A stretch of DNA of 64,000 bases from Cladorhizidae sp. MBARI D1340-BT2 (lineage: Eukaryota > Porifera > Demospongiae > Poecilosclerida > Cladorhizidae): assembly GCA_028752905.1 (NCBI GenBank), contig JAQNBH010000014.1, positions 4,228,595-4,292,594 of the forward strand, written 5' to 3'. Both the position numbers and the translations under genes were made by a program. The notes beneath the pieces were generated by a model. That model made no database searches, was not told the origin of the DNA, and saw nothing but the letters and a program-made list of their open reading frames with translations. Position 1 is the stretch's first letter. Each line of letters starts with the position of its first letter. Of the stretch, positions 11,023 to 23,500 are shown piece by piece.

Positions 11023-11895
11023 GAGCTCCTTTGAGACGAGCTTCAAACTGTACCCTATCTAATTGTAGCACACCAAACTGTACCCTTTCTAATTGCAGCA
11101 CACCAAACCATACTGATTTCTAATAATTGTAGAAACTAACTGTACCCCTTTTACGCACTAAACCTCTTTTGCGCACTAAACCTCTTTCTAAACTGTAGCA
11201 CACTAACTGTACCCCTTTCTAAACTGTAAGCACACATACTGTACTTGGATACAAGCCATGAAAGACTCCCTGCGCATGCCTACAGAAACAGCAAGACCAT
11301 CTCATTTCTTCCATGTCCTCACACATAAGGCAATAGGAAAACTATCGTAGAAAAACACACCAGTACATAGCAGCTCTAGTGTAGAAATATGTACTCTAAC
11401 ATGCAACTGATTTGATACTGGGAAAAACTGCTCGAGAGTCACAAAATGTAAAGGCACATTCATTCGTATGTGTGTAGTTTGCAAGCATGTCTTTACATCA
11501 TCATGGCATGGCTGCACCCACATTTTCTATGAGGCTTCAGCCGTGCAAAAAAAGACAATTAAGAAGACCAGGCTCTATGTACACTCCCCCACCCTCTACC
11601 TTCAAAACATGGTTGTGAAGCTTGGTGTAGCCTGCTGTTGCAGTGCAAGCAAAGTTGGCCAAAGCTGGTATCTAGAGATAGGAAGTTGTCATGTAACAAG
11701 TCTGCAGATTAATTGTCGAGTGCAGGCAACCCCCCTTCCCTTCCCCCCCCCCCCCCCCCCCCCCCACCCACACACACACACAAGAAGGTTTCAACCACCT
11801 CTGGGCTAAGGACACAGAATATTATATGAACATAACAAACAACTCCGGATCAGAGTGTAGACACGTGCATTAGCTTTACACAAGACATAACAAAA

Positions 11896-12207
11896 ATGCA
11901 GCCAACCAACTGCACGGACACATACACAACAACGAACCTGACAGCTTGGCCAGTGCAATCCGTAGAGGCCTTACAGGGGTGCATGGGTTCGCTACTAGGA
12001 GAAATAGTGTCGTTACCACCTCTAGCCGAAGCCTCCATTCTATGCAACCTGACGGCCTTTGTCTACATGCACTCGACTATTGTTGATGACGTCACCAATT
12101 CGGCGACCGCGAGTGCTATTTTGAGATTATCATGTGGCAGTAATAATGGCCAAAGAGATATCATATTACAGTCAAGACCCGAAGAAAACTATCATCAACC
12201 AGTCTAG
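11896..12207 (+). CDS. Unrecognised open frame, 103 residues
   Basis: ATG-initiated, non-repetitive frame with three potential N-glycosylation motifs (NCT, NLT, NLT) and no long low-complexity part. It starts MQPTNCTD and ends with TAG at 12205. No family is recognised and no strong splice site is obvious. It could be an exon of a secreted or membrane protein, or chance. Confidence 0.25.
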   Translation: MQPTNCTDTYTTTNLTAWPVQSVEALQGCMGSLLGEIVSLPPLAEASILCNLTAFVYMHSTIVDDVTNSATASAILRLSCGSNNGQRDIILQSRPEENYHQPV

Positions 12208-12666
12208 ACCTCTTTGTTTGGCTTCATCTTCAGCAAGTGTGGAATCCCAAATTGTCTGACTGGTCAACTGTGATTTATGGATGCGCAAGTGCCTTCAAAT
12301 GCTCCTGAAAGTGAGTGGCGCCTCTATGTAGCTATGTAGCTGAGGGATAGATTGGAACGCAGATCTCCAAGTGTTATCAAATATGTGGGATGGTTTTAGA
12401 CCTTCCTCTGTGAGGTCTGGGAACACGAGCCAATTGTTCTGCTGAAATGTAATTACCAGCTGTACTGAATAGGATGTCAACGATGTCATGTCAACGATGT
12501 CAACGTTGGATAGGCAATATAGCTGATGCAATGACGGAGATGTGATAATATGGCTGACTGCATGTATTGGAGTGATGCAGAATGTACCATAAGAAGCTCC
12601 CCTCACCTGCATGGACATATACCGAAAAGCCACTGCCAATAGAGTGGCGGCAGAACAATGTGTTCC

Positions 12667-13186
12667 GGGTCATTCCATATGAATTCAACCAAAATCAAGA
12701 AATTTTCCCAGGTCATATGCTCAGATTTGGCTCAAAATATTTCTGTGGTAACCTCTATATGAATAACGAACACATGCAAAATTTTAGGCTTCAACTCGGA
12801 AGTGTTGCCGAGATATAGCTCTCCAAAAATTGGAGGCCACGCCCACTTTTGAGTCCCGGCCGTTCATTTATAGAAGTTTTGGGAGGCCGATATCTTGGAA
12901 ATGATTCAGGGTTTGGGACTGAAAATTGCTACCCAGGGTAATTTGGACCCAGTCTTTCATAATCTGTCATCACAATTAGTCTATATCATCTGATTTCAGA
13001 GTTATTGAAGGATTCAGGCCAAAAAAGGGGACGTTATTTTTCCAATTTTTGGCTGGCAAGTTCACCATGTGGGCAGTTACCTATGGTAATGAAACTTTTT
13101 CCACATAATTGTACCTATCTTTTCTTTATTTCTTCAAAGTTTCAACTTTGATTCTCACCTCCTTCACTGTTAATTATTTTTCAAAA
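12667..13186 (+). repeat. Left terminal inverted repeat of the 12667-15215 element
   Basis: Pairs with 14698-15215. Shared landmarks are CTCCAAAAATTGGAGGCCAC, GGCCGATATCTTGGAAATGA, GGGGACGTTATTTTTCC and CCTTCACTGTTAATTATTTT. Confidence 0.85.
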
Positions 13187-13437
13187 GACACCCCATATAT
13201 CCTTTATGTTCTGCTATCAAAAGTTGTCACTGTGTTAAAATAGACGTTTAATTGTACAATAATGGTAAATGATGACTGTTCATAAGTTCAGGGTAAGGTT
13301 CATACAAATGATGGCAACTTCTTCTGAACAAGGGCAGTGTCTTGAGGTGAAATCTTATAAAACCTTGCACTCTGTCCTTGAGGTTCGGGGCAGAAACAAA
13401 GCATATTATGTTATGGAATGGCACCCAGCAGGCATTC

Positions 13438-14272
13438 TTACGAATAGAAGATACTGACAGCTTTTTGGCGTGTCCAACTTTCCGGCACCAGTGTCAGTAG
13501 CTTGATCTTTTCCTGCCTTGTTGAAAGTTCAAGTTTTTCCTTCAGGAGTAACATCAGCCGGTCAAGGTCTTCACAAGAATCCCGAATGTCCTCCTCGTCA
13601 GTGGAATCAAGATCTTTTGCTTGAAGGTCAAGAACCCGTGCAAATTTGGTTTTGACAGAACTCTTGATCTGTCGAATTTTTCGCTTTCCATATGGCACTG
13701 CATCTCTACTCACTCGAAACATATTTAACTGGTCTACAAGCCAGAGGTTGAATAACTTGTTCTATAGATGTCCGATCAATTTCTGGCGAATGAAATTCAC
13801 TCCCACTGACACTTTCACAATCCATCTTGATATGCTGCTGCTCTCCACATCGGTGGCTACAGTTGACACAGAGCTTCTGTCCTGGCTTCAATTTGAACTT
13901 GGTAGCCATATCTTCGTCAACAGTTCTCAAGGATTCTAAAAGTCAAGTAGATTGAGATCGAAAGTGAATGAATTTTACACACAAAGGTATGTATAACTAT
14001 TACTCACTTGTAATATGCTTCATGTGAAGGGTAAATGGATCAGCACAAGACTTTTGAAGGCTTTCAAACCTTGACAAATACGTCTTTTCATGATGAAAAC
14101 AGATCTGGTCTTCTTCATTGAATGAGACACCACACCGCCAAGACAAAAGTCTTTTATCAGCAAGTTTAAGGTCACTAATTGTGAAGAGTCCAGCTTTTCT
14201 ACTGAAGGTTAGTTTGCGACATTCTTCATTCAAAGAAATTCCAATTTTACAGTTACACATCTCAGAAGCCAT
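13438..14272 (-). pseudogene. Decayed gene of the TIR transposon (N-terminal part only)
   Basis: First exon 14272 to 14008 starts MASEMCNCKIGI and ends at donor A|GTGAGT. A 72-base intron (14007-13936) follows, and the next exon starts at 13935 after TTTTAG, with phases that join cleanly into HITKSLRTVDED. Cysteine- and histidine-rich motifs follow (ICFHHEKTYLSRFESLQKSC; PGQKLCVNCSHRC), then YGKRKIRQI and LLTLVPESW. Reading must shift by one base near 13720 (TTTCGAGTGAGTAG), and the frame stops at 13438 shortly after ESWTRQKAVSIF. From memory this is the N-terminal part of a large uncharacterised repeat-encoded protein family found in cnidarians and other invertebrates. The long C-terminal half expected to hold catalytic acids is absent, consistent with an internal deletion. 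An alternative to the frameshift is a real donor at GTGAGT. Confidence 0.6.
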
Positions 14273-14697
14273 GCTGATGCTGGAATGAAAGCTTTGCTCA
14301 ACCTTCTTGTTTTTATATCCAAAGATGATGCAACACCAGAAAGCTGTGAAGATGATGCAATGGAATACCTGAAGTTGTGAAGATGATGCAATGGAATACC
14401 TGAAGTTGTGAAATGGTTATGATCCAATACCTGATGAAGTTGTGAAGATGATGGATGATACAACATTTGGTTATGATCCAATAAACAACATCTCCCACTC
14501 ACCATACCTCCTTACTCCTACCTTGTAGTCAAACACACACAAAAACTATTTAAAAAAGAAACAAACACTAATCAAATCAAGCTTTGATATTACCAAGACA
14601 ACTGACAGTTATTTAGTCTGTTTATGATCAAATGATACTTATGTAAGGAAAAACAATGATAGCAAAACCTCAGTGATTGATCTGGATGGGAATATGT

Positions 14698-15215
14698 CAG
14701 TATTTTACAAAAAATAATTAACAGTGAAGGAGATGAGAATCAAAGTTGAAACTTTGAAGAAACAAAGAAAAGATAGGGACAATTATGTGGAAAAGGTTTC
14801 ATTACCATAGGTAACTGCCCACATGGTGAACTTGACTGCCAAAAATTGGAAAAATAACGTCCCCTTTTTTGACCTGAATCATTCAATAACTCTGAAATGA
14901 GAAGGGATAGACTAATTGTGATGACAGATTATGAAAGACTGGGTCCAAATTACCCTGGGTAGCAATTTTCAGTCCCAAACCCTGAATCATTTCCAAGATA
15001 TCGGCCTCCCAAAACTTCTATAAATGAACGGCCGGGACTCAAAAGTGGGCGTGGCCTCCAATTTTTGGAGAGCTATATCTCGGCAACACTTCCGAGTTGA
15101 AGCCTAAAATTTTGCATGTGTTCTTTATTCATATAGAGGTTACCACAGAAATATTATGAGCCAAATCTGAGGTGGTCACCTGGGGACCTCTGGTTGAGTT
15201 CATATGGAATGACCC
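14698..15215 (-). repeat. Right terminal inverted repeat of the 12667-15215 element
   Basis: Inverted copy of 12667-13186. Differences include a short insertion near the outer end (GGTGGTCACCTGGGG) and scattered substitutions, so the element is not very recent. Confidence 0.85.
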
Positions 15216-15447
15216 TTCCCAGACTTCTTCCCGCCGCAAGGGAATTAAAGGTTGGTGGCTGTATGAGACTAGGATAATGAATGTTGCTGACGAGTTGCAT
15301 GCAGTAGGTCAAGGTTGTCAAGGTTCATTGTGACCCTTGTAAAAGGCAATATCTAAGAATGCTACAGCAATAAAATTTGTTTCTTAGCACGATTTAAATG
15401 ACCCTTTACCAGTTTTAGCTGCATTTGTTATTCTGTGGATATGCACC

Positions 15448-17310
15448 TATCAAGATATGCTTCTAACCAAGATATGCTCCTAACCAAGATATGCTCCTAA
15501 CCAAGATATGCTCTAACCAAGACATGCTCGTAACCAAGACATGCTCCTAATCAAGATATGCTTCTAACCGAGATATGCTCCTAATCAAGATACGCTCCTA
15601 ACCAAGACATTCTCCTAACCAAGACATGCTTCTAACCAAGACATGCTCCTAACCAAGACATGCTCCTAACCAAGACATGCTCCTAACCAAGACATGCTCC
15701 TAACCAAGACATGCTCCTAACCAAGACATGCTTCTAACCAAGACATGCTCCTAACCAAGATATGCTCCTAACCAAGATATGCTCCTAACCAAGATATGCA
15801 CCTATCAAGATATGCTCCTAACCAAGATATGTTCCTAACCAAGATATGCTCCTAACCAAGACATGCTTCTAACCAAGATATGTATGCTCCTAACCGAGAT
15901 ATGATCTAACCAAGATATGCTCCTAACCGAGATATGCTCTAACCAAGATATGTCCCTAACCAAGATATGCACCTAACCGAGATATGCTCCTAATCAAGAC
16001 ATGCTCCTAACCAAGATACGCTCCTAACCAAGATACGCTCCTAACCAAGACATGCTCCTAACCAAGACATGCTCCTAACCAAGACATGCTCCTAACCAAG
16101 ACATGCTCCTAACCAAGACATGCTCCTAACCAAGACATGCTCCTAACCAAGACATGCTCCTAACAAAGACATGCTCCTAACAAAGACATGCTCCTAACCA
16201 AGACATGCTCCTAACCAAGACATGCTCCTAACCAAGACATGCTCCTAACCAAGACATGCTCCTAACCAAGACAGGCTCCTAACCAAGACAGGCTCCTAAC
16301 CAAGACAGGCTCCTAACCAAGACATGCTCCTAATCAAGACACGCTCCTAACCAAAACATGCTCCTAGCCAAGACATGCTCCTAATCAAGACATGCTCCTA
16401 ACCAAGACATGCTCCTAATCAAGACATGCTCCTAACCAAGAAATTCTCCTAACCAAGACATTCTCCTAACCAAGACATGCTCCTAACCAAGACATGCTCC
16501 TAACCAAGACATGCTCCTAACCAAGACAGGCTCCTAACCAAGACAGGCTCCTAACCAAGACATGCTCCTAATCAAGATATGCTCCTAACCAAGATATGCT
16601 CCTAACCAAGATATGCTCCTAACCAAGACATGCTCCTAACCAAGACATGCTCCTAACCAAGATATGCTCCTAACCAAGATATGCTCCTAACCAAGACAGG
16701 CTCCTAACCAAGACAGGCTCCTAACCAAGACATGCTCCTAATCAAGACACGCTCCTAACCAAGACATGCTCCTAACCAAGACATGCTCCTAATCAAGACA
16801 TGCACCTAACCAAGACATGCTCCTAATCAAGACATGCTCCTAACCAAGACATTCTCCTAACCAAGACATGCTCCTAACCAAGACATGCTCCTAACCAAGA
16901 CATGCTCCTAACCAAGACAGGCTCCTAACCAAGACAGGCTCCTAACCAAGACATGCTCCTAATCAAGATATGCTCCTAACCAAGATATGCTCCTAACCAA
17001 GATATGCTCCTAACCAAGATACGCTCCTAACCAAGACATGCTCCTAACCAAGACATGCTCCTAATCAAGATATGCTCCTAACCAAGACACGCACCTATCA
17101 AGATATGCTCCTAACCAAGATATGCTTCTAACCAAGACATGCTCCTAACCAAGATACGCTCCTAACCAAGATACGCTCCTAACCAAGATATGCTTCTAAC
17201 CAAGACATGCTCCTAACCAAGACATTCTCCTAACCAAGACATGCTCCTAACCAAGACATGCTCCTAACCAAGACATGCTCCTAACCGAGATATGCTCCTA
17301 AAACACTGAG
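15448..17310. repeat. Minisatellite, 17-base unit, about 110 copies
   Basis: Head-to-tail CTCCTAACCAAGACATG with recurring variants (GATATG, GACAGG, GATACG, CTTCTAA, AATCAAG). Blocks of variants recur: the run with GACAGGCTCC, AATCAAGACA and ACATTCTCC appears around 16270-16450, 16520-16560 and 16690-16930, which indicates repeated segmental duplication. Confidence 0.97.
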
Positions 17311-17464
17311 TGCCTATATGATGTAGAGGAGACTATGCTGGTCAATTGAGTTCATAACCTGCAGTGTGTTTGCAATGATGAGCAAGGGGTGTAACCTGGA
17401 GAGGGTGTGGTTTAGATCATGATGGTGTGCTTTATTTAATGGAAGTACAAGTGTAAATTTTAAT

Positions 17465-17645
17465 TTTTACCCCACCCTCACCCTCACCCCACCTCCTCAC
17501 CCCACCCCCTCACCCCCCACCACCTCCTCACCCCACCCTCACCCCACTCCCCACCCTCACCCTCACCCCCCACCACCTCCCCACCCTCACCCTCACCTCC
17601 CCACCACCTCCCCACCCTCACCCTCACCTCCCCACCCTCACCCGA
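17465..17645. repeat. C-rich low-complexity tract
   Basis: Irregular CACCCTCACCCC and CCACCACCTCCC repeats. No coding sense is seen. Confidence 0.85.
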
Positions 17646-17809
17646 CCAACTCGTGCACATCCATGAAGTATGAAAGTAACCTTGTTTCTAAACTTATGTT
17701 GCCACAAAAGATGGTGGCAACATTCTCTTGGATTCGTAACATGGTTTTGCGTATCTAAGTCTCGTAGCTGTTGTATGATAAGTGGCCACACTCTTCAGAG
17801 GCTACAGAA

Positions 17810-18525
17810 GGTGCTGGTGGCCTGGCTGATGGTGGCCTGGCTGACGGTGGCCTGGCTGGTGGTGGCCTGGCTGATGGTGGTCTGGCTGACGGTGGCCTGG
17901 CTGGTGGTGACTTTGCTGATGGTGGCCAGGCTGACGGTGGCCTGACTGCTGCTGGTGGCCTGACTGCTGGTGGCCCGGCTGGTGATGGCCCGGCTGCTGG
18001 TGGCCTGGCTGGTGATGGTGGCCTGGCTGATGGTGGCCTGGCTGATGGTGGCCCGGGTGATAGTAGCCTGGCTGATGGTGGCCTGGCTGGTGTTGGCCTG
18101 GCTGGTGGTGGCCTGGCTGCTGGTGGCCTGGCTGGTGGTGGCCTGGCTGACGGTGGCCTGGCTGGTGGTGGCCAGGCTGATGGTGGCCTGGCTGGAAGTG
18201 GCCTGACTGCTGGTGGCCTGGCTGATGGTGGGCTGGCTGGTGGTGGGCTGGCTGCTGGTGGCCTGACTGGTGGTGGCCTGGCTGGTGATGGCTGGCTGAT
18301 GGTGGCCTGGCTGGTGGTGGCTGGCTGAGGGTGGCCTGGCTGATGGTGGCCTGGCTGGTGGTGGCTGGCTGACGGTGGCCTGGCTGATGGTGGCCTGGCT
18401 GGTGGTGGCTGGCTGAGGGTGGCCTGGCTGATGGTGGCCTGGCTGGTGGTGGCTGGCTGACGGTGGCCTGGCTGATGGTGGCCTGGCTGGTGGTGGCTGG
18501 CTGACGGTGGCCTGGCTGATGGTAC
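17810..18525. repeat. Minisatellite, 15-base unit
   Basis: About 47 copies of GTGGCCTGGCTGATG and close variants. The 15-base period keeps several frames open on both strands (Gly-Gly-Leu-Ala-Asp on plus; Pro/Ala/Arg/Ser-rich on minus). These open frames are by-products of the unit length. No splice or start context supports a gene. Confidence 0.9.
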
Positions 18526-18889
18526 GGGTTCTCTTCTTGTCATGCTCATCAATAAGAGAGATGTGGACAACAATTATTTACACGCGTTTATTTGGATGGT
18601 GTCATTGGCAAGCCCTGAGACCAACTACATGTATGCACCCAACAAATCTTCTTGCCCCTATTAATATTGTATAGGGCTAGGATTATGGCTAGGGCTCTGG
18701 CAGCTCTGGGCCTGGACATGCATGGATGCTCCTCGGATTGCCCACTGCACCGATGGACTTCACTGGATTTCATGCTCGGGTGGCATTGGCCAAGAGGGCA
18801 TTGTATAGATTGCTGTGGTGGGAGCAACAGTGTGTGATGATAATGTTGCAGTGGTGGTGGTGGTGGAATTGTGACGAAGAAATGATATA

Positions 18890-19206
18890 TCTCTCCTGTC
18901 TCTCCTCCCTCTCTCCACCCCACCCCCTCTCTTTCTCGCCCTGCCCCTCTCTTTCTCGTCCTGCCCCTCTCTCCACCCCACCCCCTCACTTTCTCGCCAC
19001 ACCCCTCTCTCCACCCCACCCCCTCTCTCCACCCTGCCCCTCTCTTTCTCGCCCTGCCCCTCTCTCTACCATGCCCCCTCTCTTTCTTGCCACGCCCCTC
19101 TCTCCGCCACACCCCCTCTCTTTCTTGCCACGCCCCTCTCTTTCTCACCCCGCCCCTCTCTCCACCCCACCCCCTCTCTTTCTCCCCTCCTCTCTCTCCC
19201 TCTCTA
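18890..19206 (+). repeat. Pyrimidine-rich array ending at the NUBP1 splice acceptor
   Basis: Repeats of CCCTCTCTTTCTCGCCCTGC and CTCTCCACCCCACC, almost free of A and G. The last bases, CCCTCTCTAG, are the acceptor of the first visible NUBP1 exon (19208). The array therefore supplies the polypyrimidine tract. Confidence 0.9.
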
Positions 19207-19207
19207 G

Positions 19208-19312
19208 ACTGTCCAGGAACAAGCAGTGTGGATGCTGGTAAAGTATCGGCATGTGAGGGTTGTCCCAACCAGAATGTCTGTTCCTCAGGTTTACCCATGT
19301 CTCCCGACCCTG
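19208..19312 (+). CDS. NUBP1: NUBP1 exon with N-terminal cysteine motif
   Basis: Encodes (D)[18 protein letters not shown] through [12 protein letters not shown]. All four cysteines of the Nbp35 ferredoxin-like motif are here. Acceptor CTCTCTAG, donor CCTG|GTGCGT, ending in phase 1. Open sequence continues past the donor to 19355, but splicing to 19375 gives the conserved PDPAIEEV join. Confidence 0.93.
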
Positions 19313-20463
19313 GTGCGTACGAGAAGTTTGTTACAAAGTCGACTTTCCTTCTCTAATGGTGATTCTTTCTGCAGCCATAGAAGAAGTGGGAGAGAGAATG
19401 TCGAAGATTAAACACAAGATCTTAGTTCTTTCTGGGAAAGGAGGAGTTGGAAAGAGCACATTTACAGCACAGTTGGCCTTCTCCCTGGCTTCCGATGAGA
19501 AGATTCAGGTATGTAAGTGCATCGGCAGGTTTGTTAGTGTTGTGTGTCCACTGGCGTCATGAACTATCTGGCTGGGCTGGGATTAGGCTAGTGGTAGAAT
19601 AGGGCTAGAATAGGGTTAAGGCTGTGGCTAAGGTTAGGATTGAGTTAAAGCTAGGCCTAGGATAGGGTTAAGGCAAGGTGTAGGGCTAGATAAGGCTAGG
19701 ACAAGGTTAAGGCTAGGGTAGGGTTAGGCAAGGGCAAAGGCTGGGGCTAGAATAAGTCTAGGATAGGGTTAAGGCTAGGCCTAGGGTTAGGCTAAGGCTA
19801 GGGTAGGGTTAAGGCTGGGGCTAGCGGGGTTAATCCTGGGGTAGAATTAGGCTAGGGCAAGGATAGGGTTAGGCTAGGGCTGGTTCATTAAGGCTGGGGC
19901 TAGGGCTGGATGATCCCTGGCTGGTATACTGGCTCCAGTGGACAGAGTCTGCCAAAGTTCCCACACACTTGCATAATGTCAGCTTGTAGGTACACGCCAA
20001 TTATTTTGCTGTTGTTGTGCTATTATTATTGAATAGGTTTTGCTGTTATTATTGAATAGGTGGCTGTGCTGGATGTGGACATTTGTGGGCCGTCTATGCC
20101 TCTGATGATGGGCGTGGCAGGGGAACAGGTCCACCAGAGTGGCTCCGGGTGGTCTCCTATAGTAAGTAGACCCTCGTCTGTATACTGGTGGGAACAAAGA
20201 ACTAATTGGTGAACCAGGTTCTGACTGAGTCAGTGCTGCAATCCTGGGGCCCAAAGTTCGAAGCTGTCAATCCACTGTCTCCTAGCCCTAGCCCCAGCCC
20301 TAGCCCTAGCCAGTATTAGGCAGGCACGCAGGAACTTGAGACGTGCATGATTATCCCTGGGCCACTGCAGCCCTAGCCAGTGTTAGGCAGACAAGCATAA
20401 TGATCTGGTTGGCCACTGCATCATTGGGCAGGTATGCATGCAAAGGTTTGCTGCAGCTGTCAT

Positions 20464-20514
<51 letters not shown>

Positions 20515-23500
20515 TTTCTTTACTGCAGTATGTGGAGGAGAACCTGGGAGTGATGTCTATAGGCTTCCTCCTGGCCTCACCTGACAGTGCCGTCATCTGG
20601 AGAGGACCCAAGAAGAATGGTGTGCACTGAGTGTGTAAGATTACAATGTCTCTTCCTGTTCACATTGCACTCCGTATTGGAGTCTCCTCCTGTTCACACT
20701 GCACTCCATAGTGGAGTCTCCTCCTGTTCACACTGCACTCCATAGTGGAGTCTCCTCCTGTTCACATTGCACTCCGTAGTGGAGTCTCCTCCTGTTCACA
20801 CTGCACTCCGTAGTGGAGTCTCCTCCTGTTCACACTGCACTCCGTAGTGGAGTCTCCTCCTGTTCACACTGCACTCTGTAGTGGAGTCTCCTCCTGTTCA
20901 CACTGCACTCCGTAGTGGAGTCTCCTCCTGTTCGTTTCTTACCTTGTATGGTAATTCTGCTCTTGCTAGTGAATGCCTTTCTCTGTCAGCTCTCTCCGGA
21001 CGTATCTTTCCTTGTATGGTAATGCTCTGTCCCTCCCGTTACCTATCGACATTCGACATTCATCTAATTAGCCTTTCTCTGCCTCTGTAGTAGCTCACTG
21101 AGGTATTTCACAGGTTGATGACAGTTTCTTCATTTTGCTCTGTGCATGCTCAGTAGTGACATGCATGCACGTGCATGCAGGCACATTATTATAAACATAT
21201 CAACTAATAAATATTTTAAAAACAAGACCTATTTCACGCTAATAATAATTGATTGCCTGCCTGGTCTGGGAGTGTGACCTATCCTCCTCCTTGTACGAGA
21301 CACTGTTTGTTATTATAGCCTGCAATGGTGCTACTGACTGTGACTGGCCACACAGAGATACCGCTGGACCAGAGTCATAGTTGAGGGTCTTGTAGTCTGC
21401 AATGGTGCAAGTGACTGACCACACAGAGACACCGCTGGACCAGAGGTGAAGTTGAGGGTCTTGTAGCCTGCAATGGTGCTAGTGACTAGCCACACAGAGA
21501 CACCGCTGGACCAGAGGTGAAGTTGAGGGTCTTGTAGCATGCAATGGTGCAAGTGACTAGCCACACAGAGATGACACTGGACCAGAGTCACAGTTGAGGG
21601 TATTGGAGGGAGAATATTTGGCAGTTGATGTAATGTGCATACCACTCTCCGCTGGAAATGTTGACGGAGAAATATATTTGATGCATTAATAATCAAATCC
21701 TACAATAACTGCAAATTAAATAACCCCTAACAGGGTTTCATTTAGGGGGAGGGGGGCAACTGGAGGAATCTAGATATTAAGGGGTGGCATGATATCAAGC
21801 ACTTATCAACATCAATAAGAATTTTAATAATACAATTTCCAAGGGGGAGCAGTCGCCCCCCCCCCCCCCCCCCCCCCCAAAATGAAACCCTAATATTAAA
21901 AAACACCCTCCAAGAATATCCATGGCAACCATAGCTGCCAAGTTTTAACTGTTAAATGTCACTATCTCTGATTCATTTTGGCTGTCGAGAGGCTGACTCT
22001 GCGCTACTCCATTCATGAATTATTTCAGGTATTATCAAGCAGTTTCTACGGGATGTGGATTGGGGTGACGTCGATTACCTGCTGGTGGACACACCTCCTG
22101 GTACCTCGGACGAGCACCTGTCCCTGGTGCAGTACCTGAGCACCTCCCACGTTGACGGAGCCATCATCATCACCACTCCACAGGAGGTCTCGCTCATGGA
22201 TGTCAGGAGGGAGATCAACTTTTGTCGGAAGGTCAATCTGCCGATTTTGGGCGTGGTGGAGAATATGAGCAGTTTCATTTGCCCGAAATGTGAGGTAGGA
22301 CCATATTTAGGAACCGTGCATGCAATTTTTTAAATGGCAGTGGTTGCCGTGTGAGAAATCTGTCCATCTATAGTCGTTCATTGTTACATATTCCCCCCCC
22401 CCCCCCCCCCCCACCCCATGTGAAAATATTTTTTCGGTCCCACTTTCCCCCCCCGTGCGAAACTATCTACGAGGAATGTAATTAAAGGAATGTAATTAAA
22501 GGAATGTAATTAAAGCAAATGGTTTAATTTCGATCATTAAGACATCTAGTCGAAATGTCGAGCGAGTATAATTCAAGTTGATTATTGAGAAGGTCATTGT
22601 AATTGGGTTATGTAAACTGAGAGTTCGTGTAATCGATGTTCAGTTGAGATGATGTGGTGTCAAGTGGTGTCAGCTGCTCTTTGATCGTGCACACACTGGG
22701 GTGGAGGAGAGAAGTTAGCCTTGAGGAGAGGACTGCAGGACCTAGCAGTCATGCCTGCTTGGCTGGTTTCTCTTTGAGGAGAGGAATATAGGACCTAGCA
22801 GTCATGCCTGCTTGACTGGTTTCTCTTTGAGGAGAAGGCATGGCCTAGCAGTCATGCCTGCTTGACTGGTTTCTCTTTGAGGAGAAGGCATGGCCTAGCA
22901 GTTATGCCTGCTTGACTGGTTTCTCTTTGAGGAGAAGGCATGGCCTAGCAGTTATGCCTGCTTGACTGGTTTCTCTTTGAGGAGAGGATGCAGGGCCTAG
23001 CAGTCATGCGCCTGCTTGACAAGTTTCTCTTTGATCCAGTGTGGCAAAAACTGTACACAACAACATGTACGCCCACACACAGACAGCTATAAATACTTAG
23101 CAGTGTGGAGGGCACAGAGTGCAGTGTGGAGGGCACAGAGTGCAGTGTGGAGGGCACAGAGTGCAGTGTGGAGGGCACAGAGTGCAGTGTGGAGGGCACA
23201 GAGTGCAGTGTGGAGGGTACAGAGTGCAGTGTGGAGGGTACAGAGTGCAGTGTGGAGGGTACAGAGTGCAGTGTGGAGGGCACAGAGTGCAGTGTGGAGG
23301 GCACAGAGTGCAGTGTGGAGGGCACAGAGTGCAGTGTGGAGGGTACAGAGTGCAGTGTGGAGGACACAGAGTGGAGGGTACAGAGTGCAGTGTGGAGGAC
23401 ACAGAGTGCAGTGTGGAGGGTACAGAGTACAGTGTGGAGGGCACAGAGTGCAGTGTGGAGGGTACAGAGTGCAGTGTGGAGGGTACAGAGTGCAGTGTGG

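Larger units (their letters stand above)
12667..15215 (-). mobile_element. DNA transposon with long terminal inverted repeats, internally deleted
   Basis: The ends are exact inverted copies (GGGTCATTCCATATGAA on the left, TTCATATGGAATGACCC on the right). The inverted repeats extend about 520 bases inward with only scattered differences. TTCC lies directly outside both ends (12663-12666 and 15216-15219), which fits a 4-base target duplication. Between the repeats is a broken minus-strand gene (13438-14272). The element is 2,549 bases long, with too little interior for a full transposase. The superfamily is not assigned: 4-base duplications are known from Sola, Chapaev, Ginger and Academ elements, but I could not match the ends to any of these. 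Confidence 0.85.

Noticed and set aside
12295..12688. A 114-residue minus-strand frame next to the TIR transposon
   Set aside because: No recognisable family, no splice signals I trust, and the start lies next to the transposon end. Could be chance.
17755..18573. A Pro/Ala/Arg-rich 272-residue frame resembling a low-complexity secreted or collagen-like protein
   Set aside because: It reflects a 15-base unit read on the minus strand. The plus strand is open as well (Gly-Gly-Leu-Ala-Asp), and there is no Gly-X-Y pattern or signal peptide.
19570..19905. Interstitial telomere sequence
   Set aside because: The units are mostly GGCTAGGG and GGGTTAAGG with irregular spacing, not a TTAGGG array.
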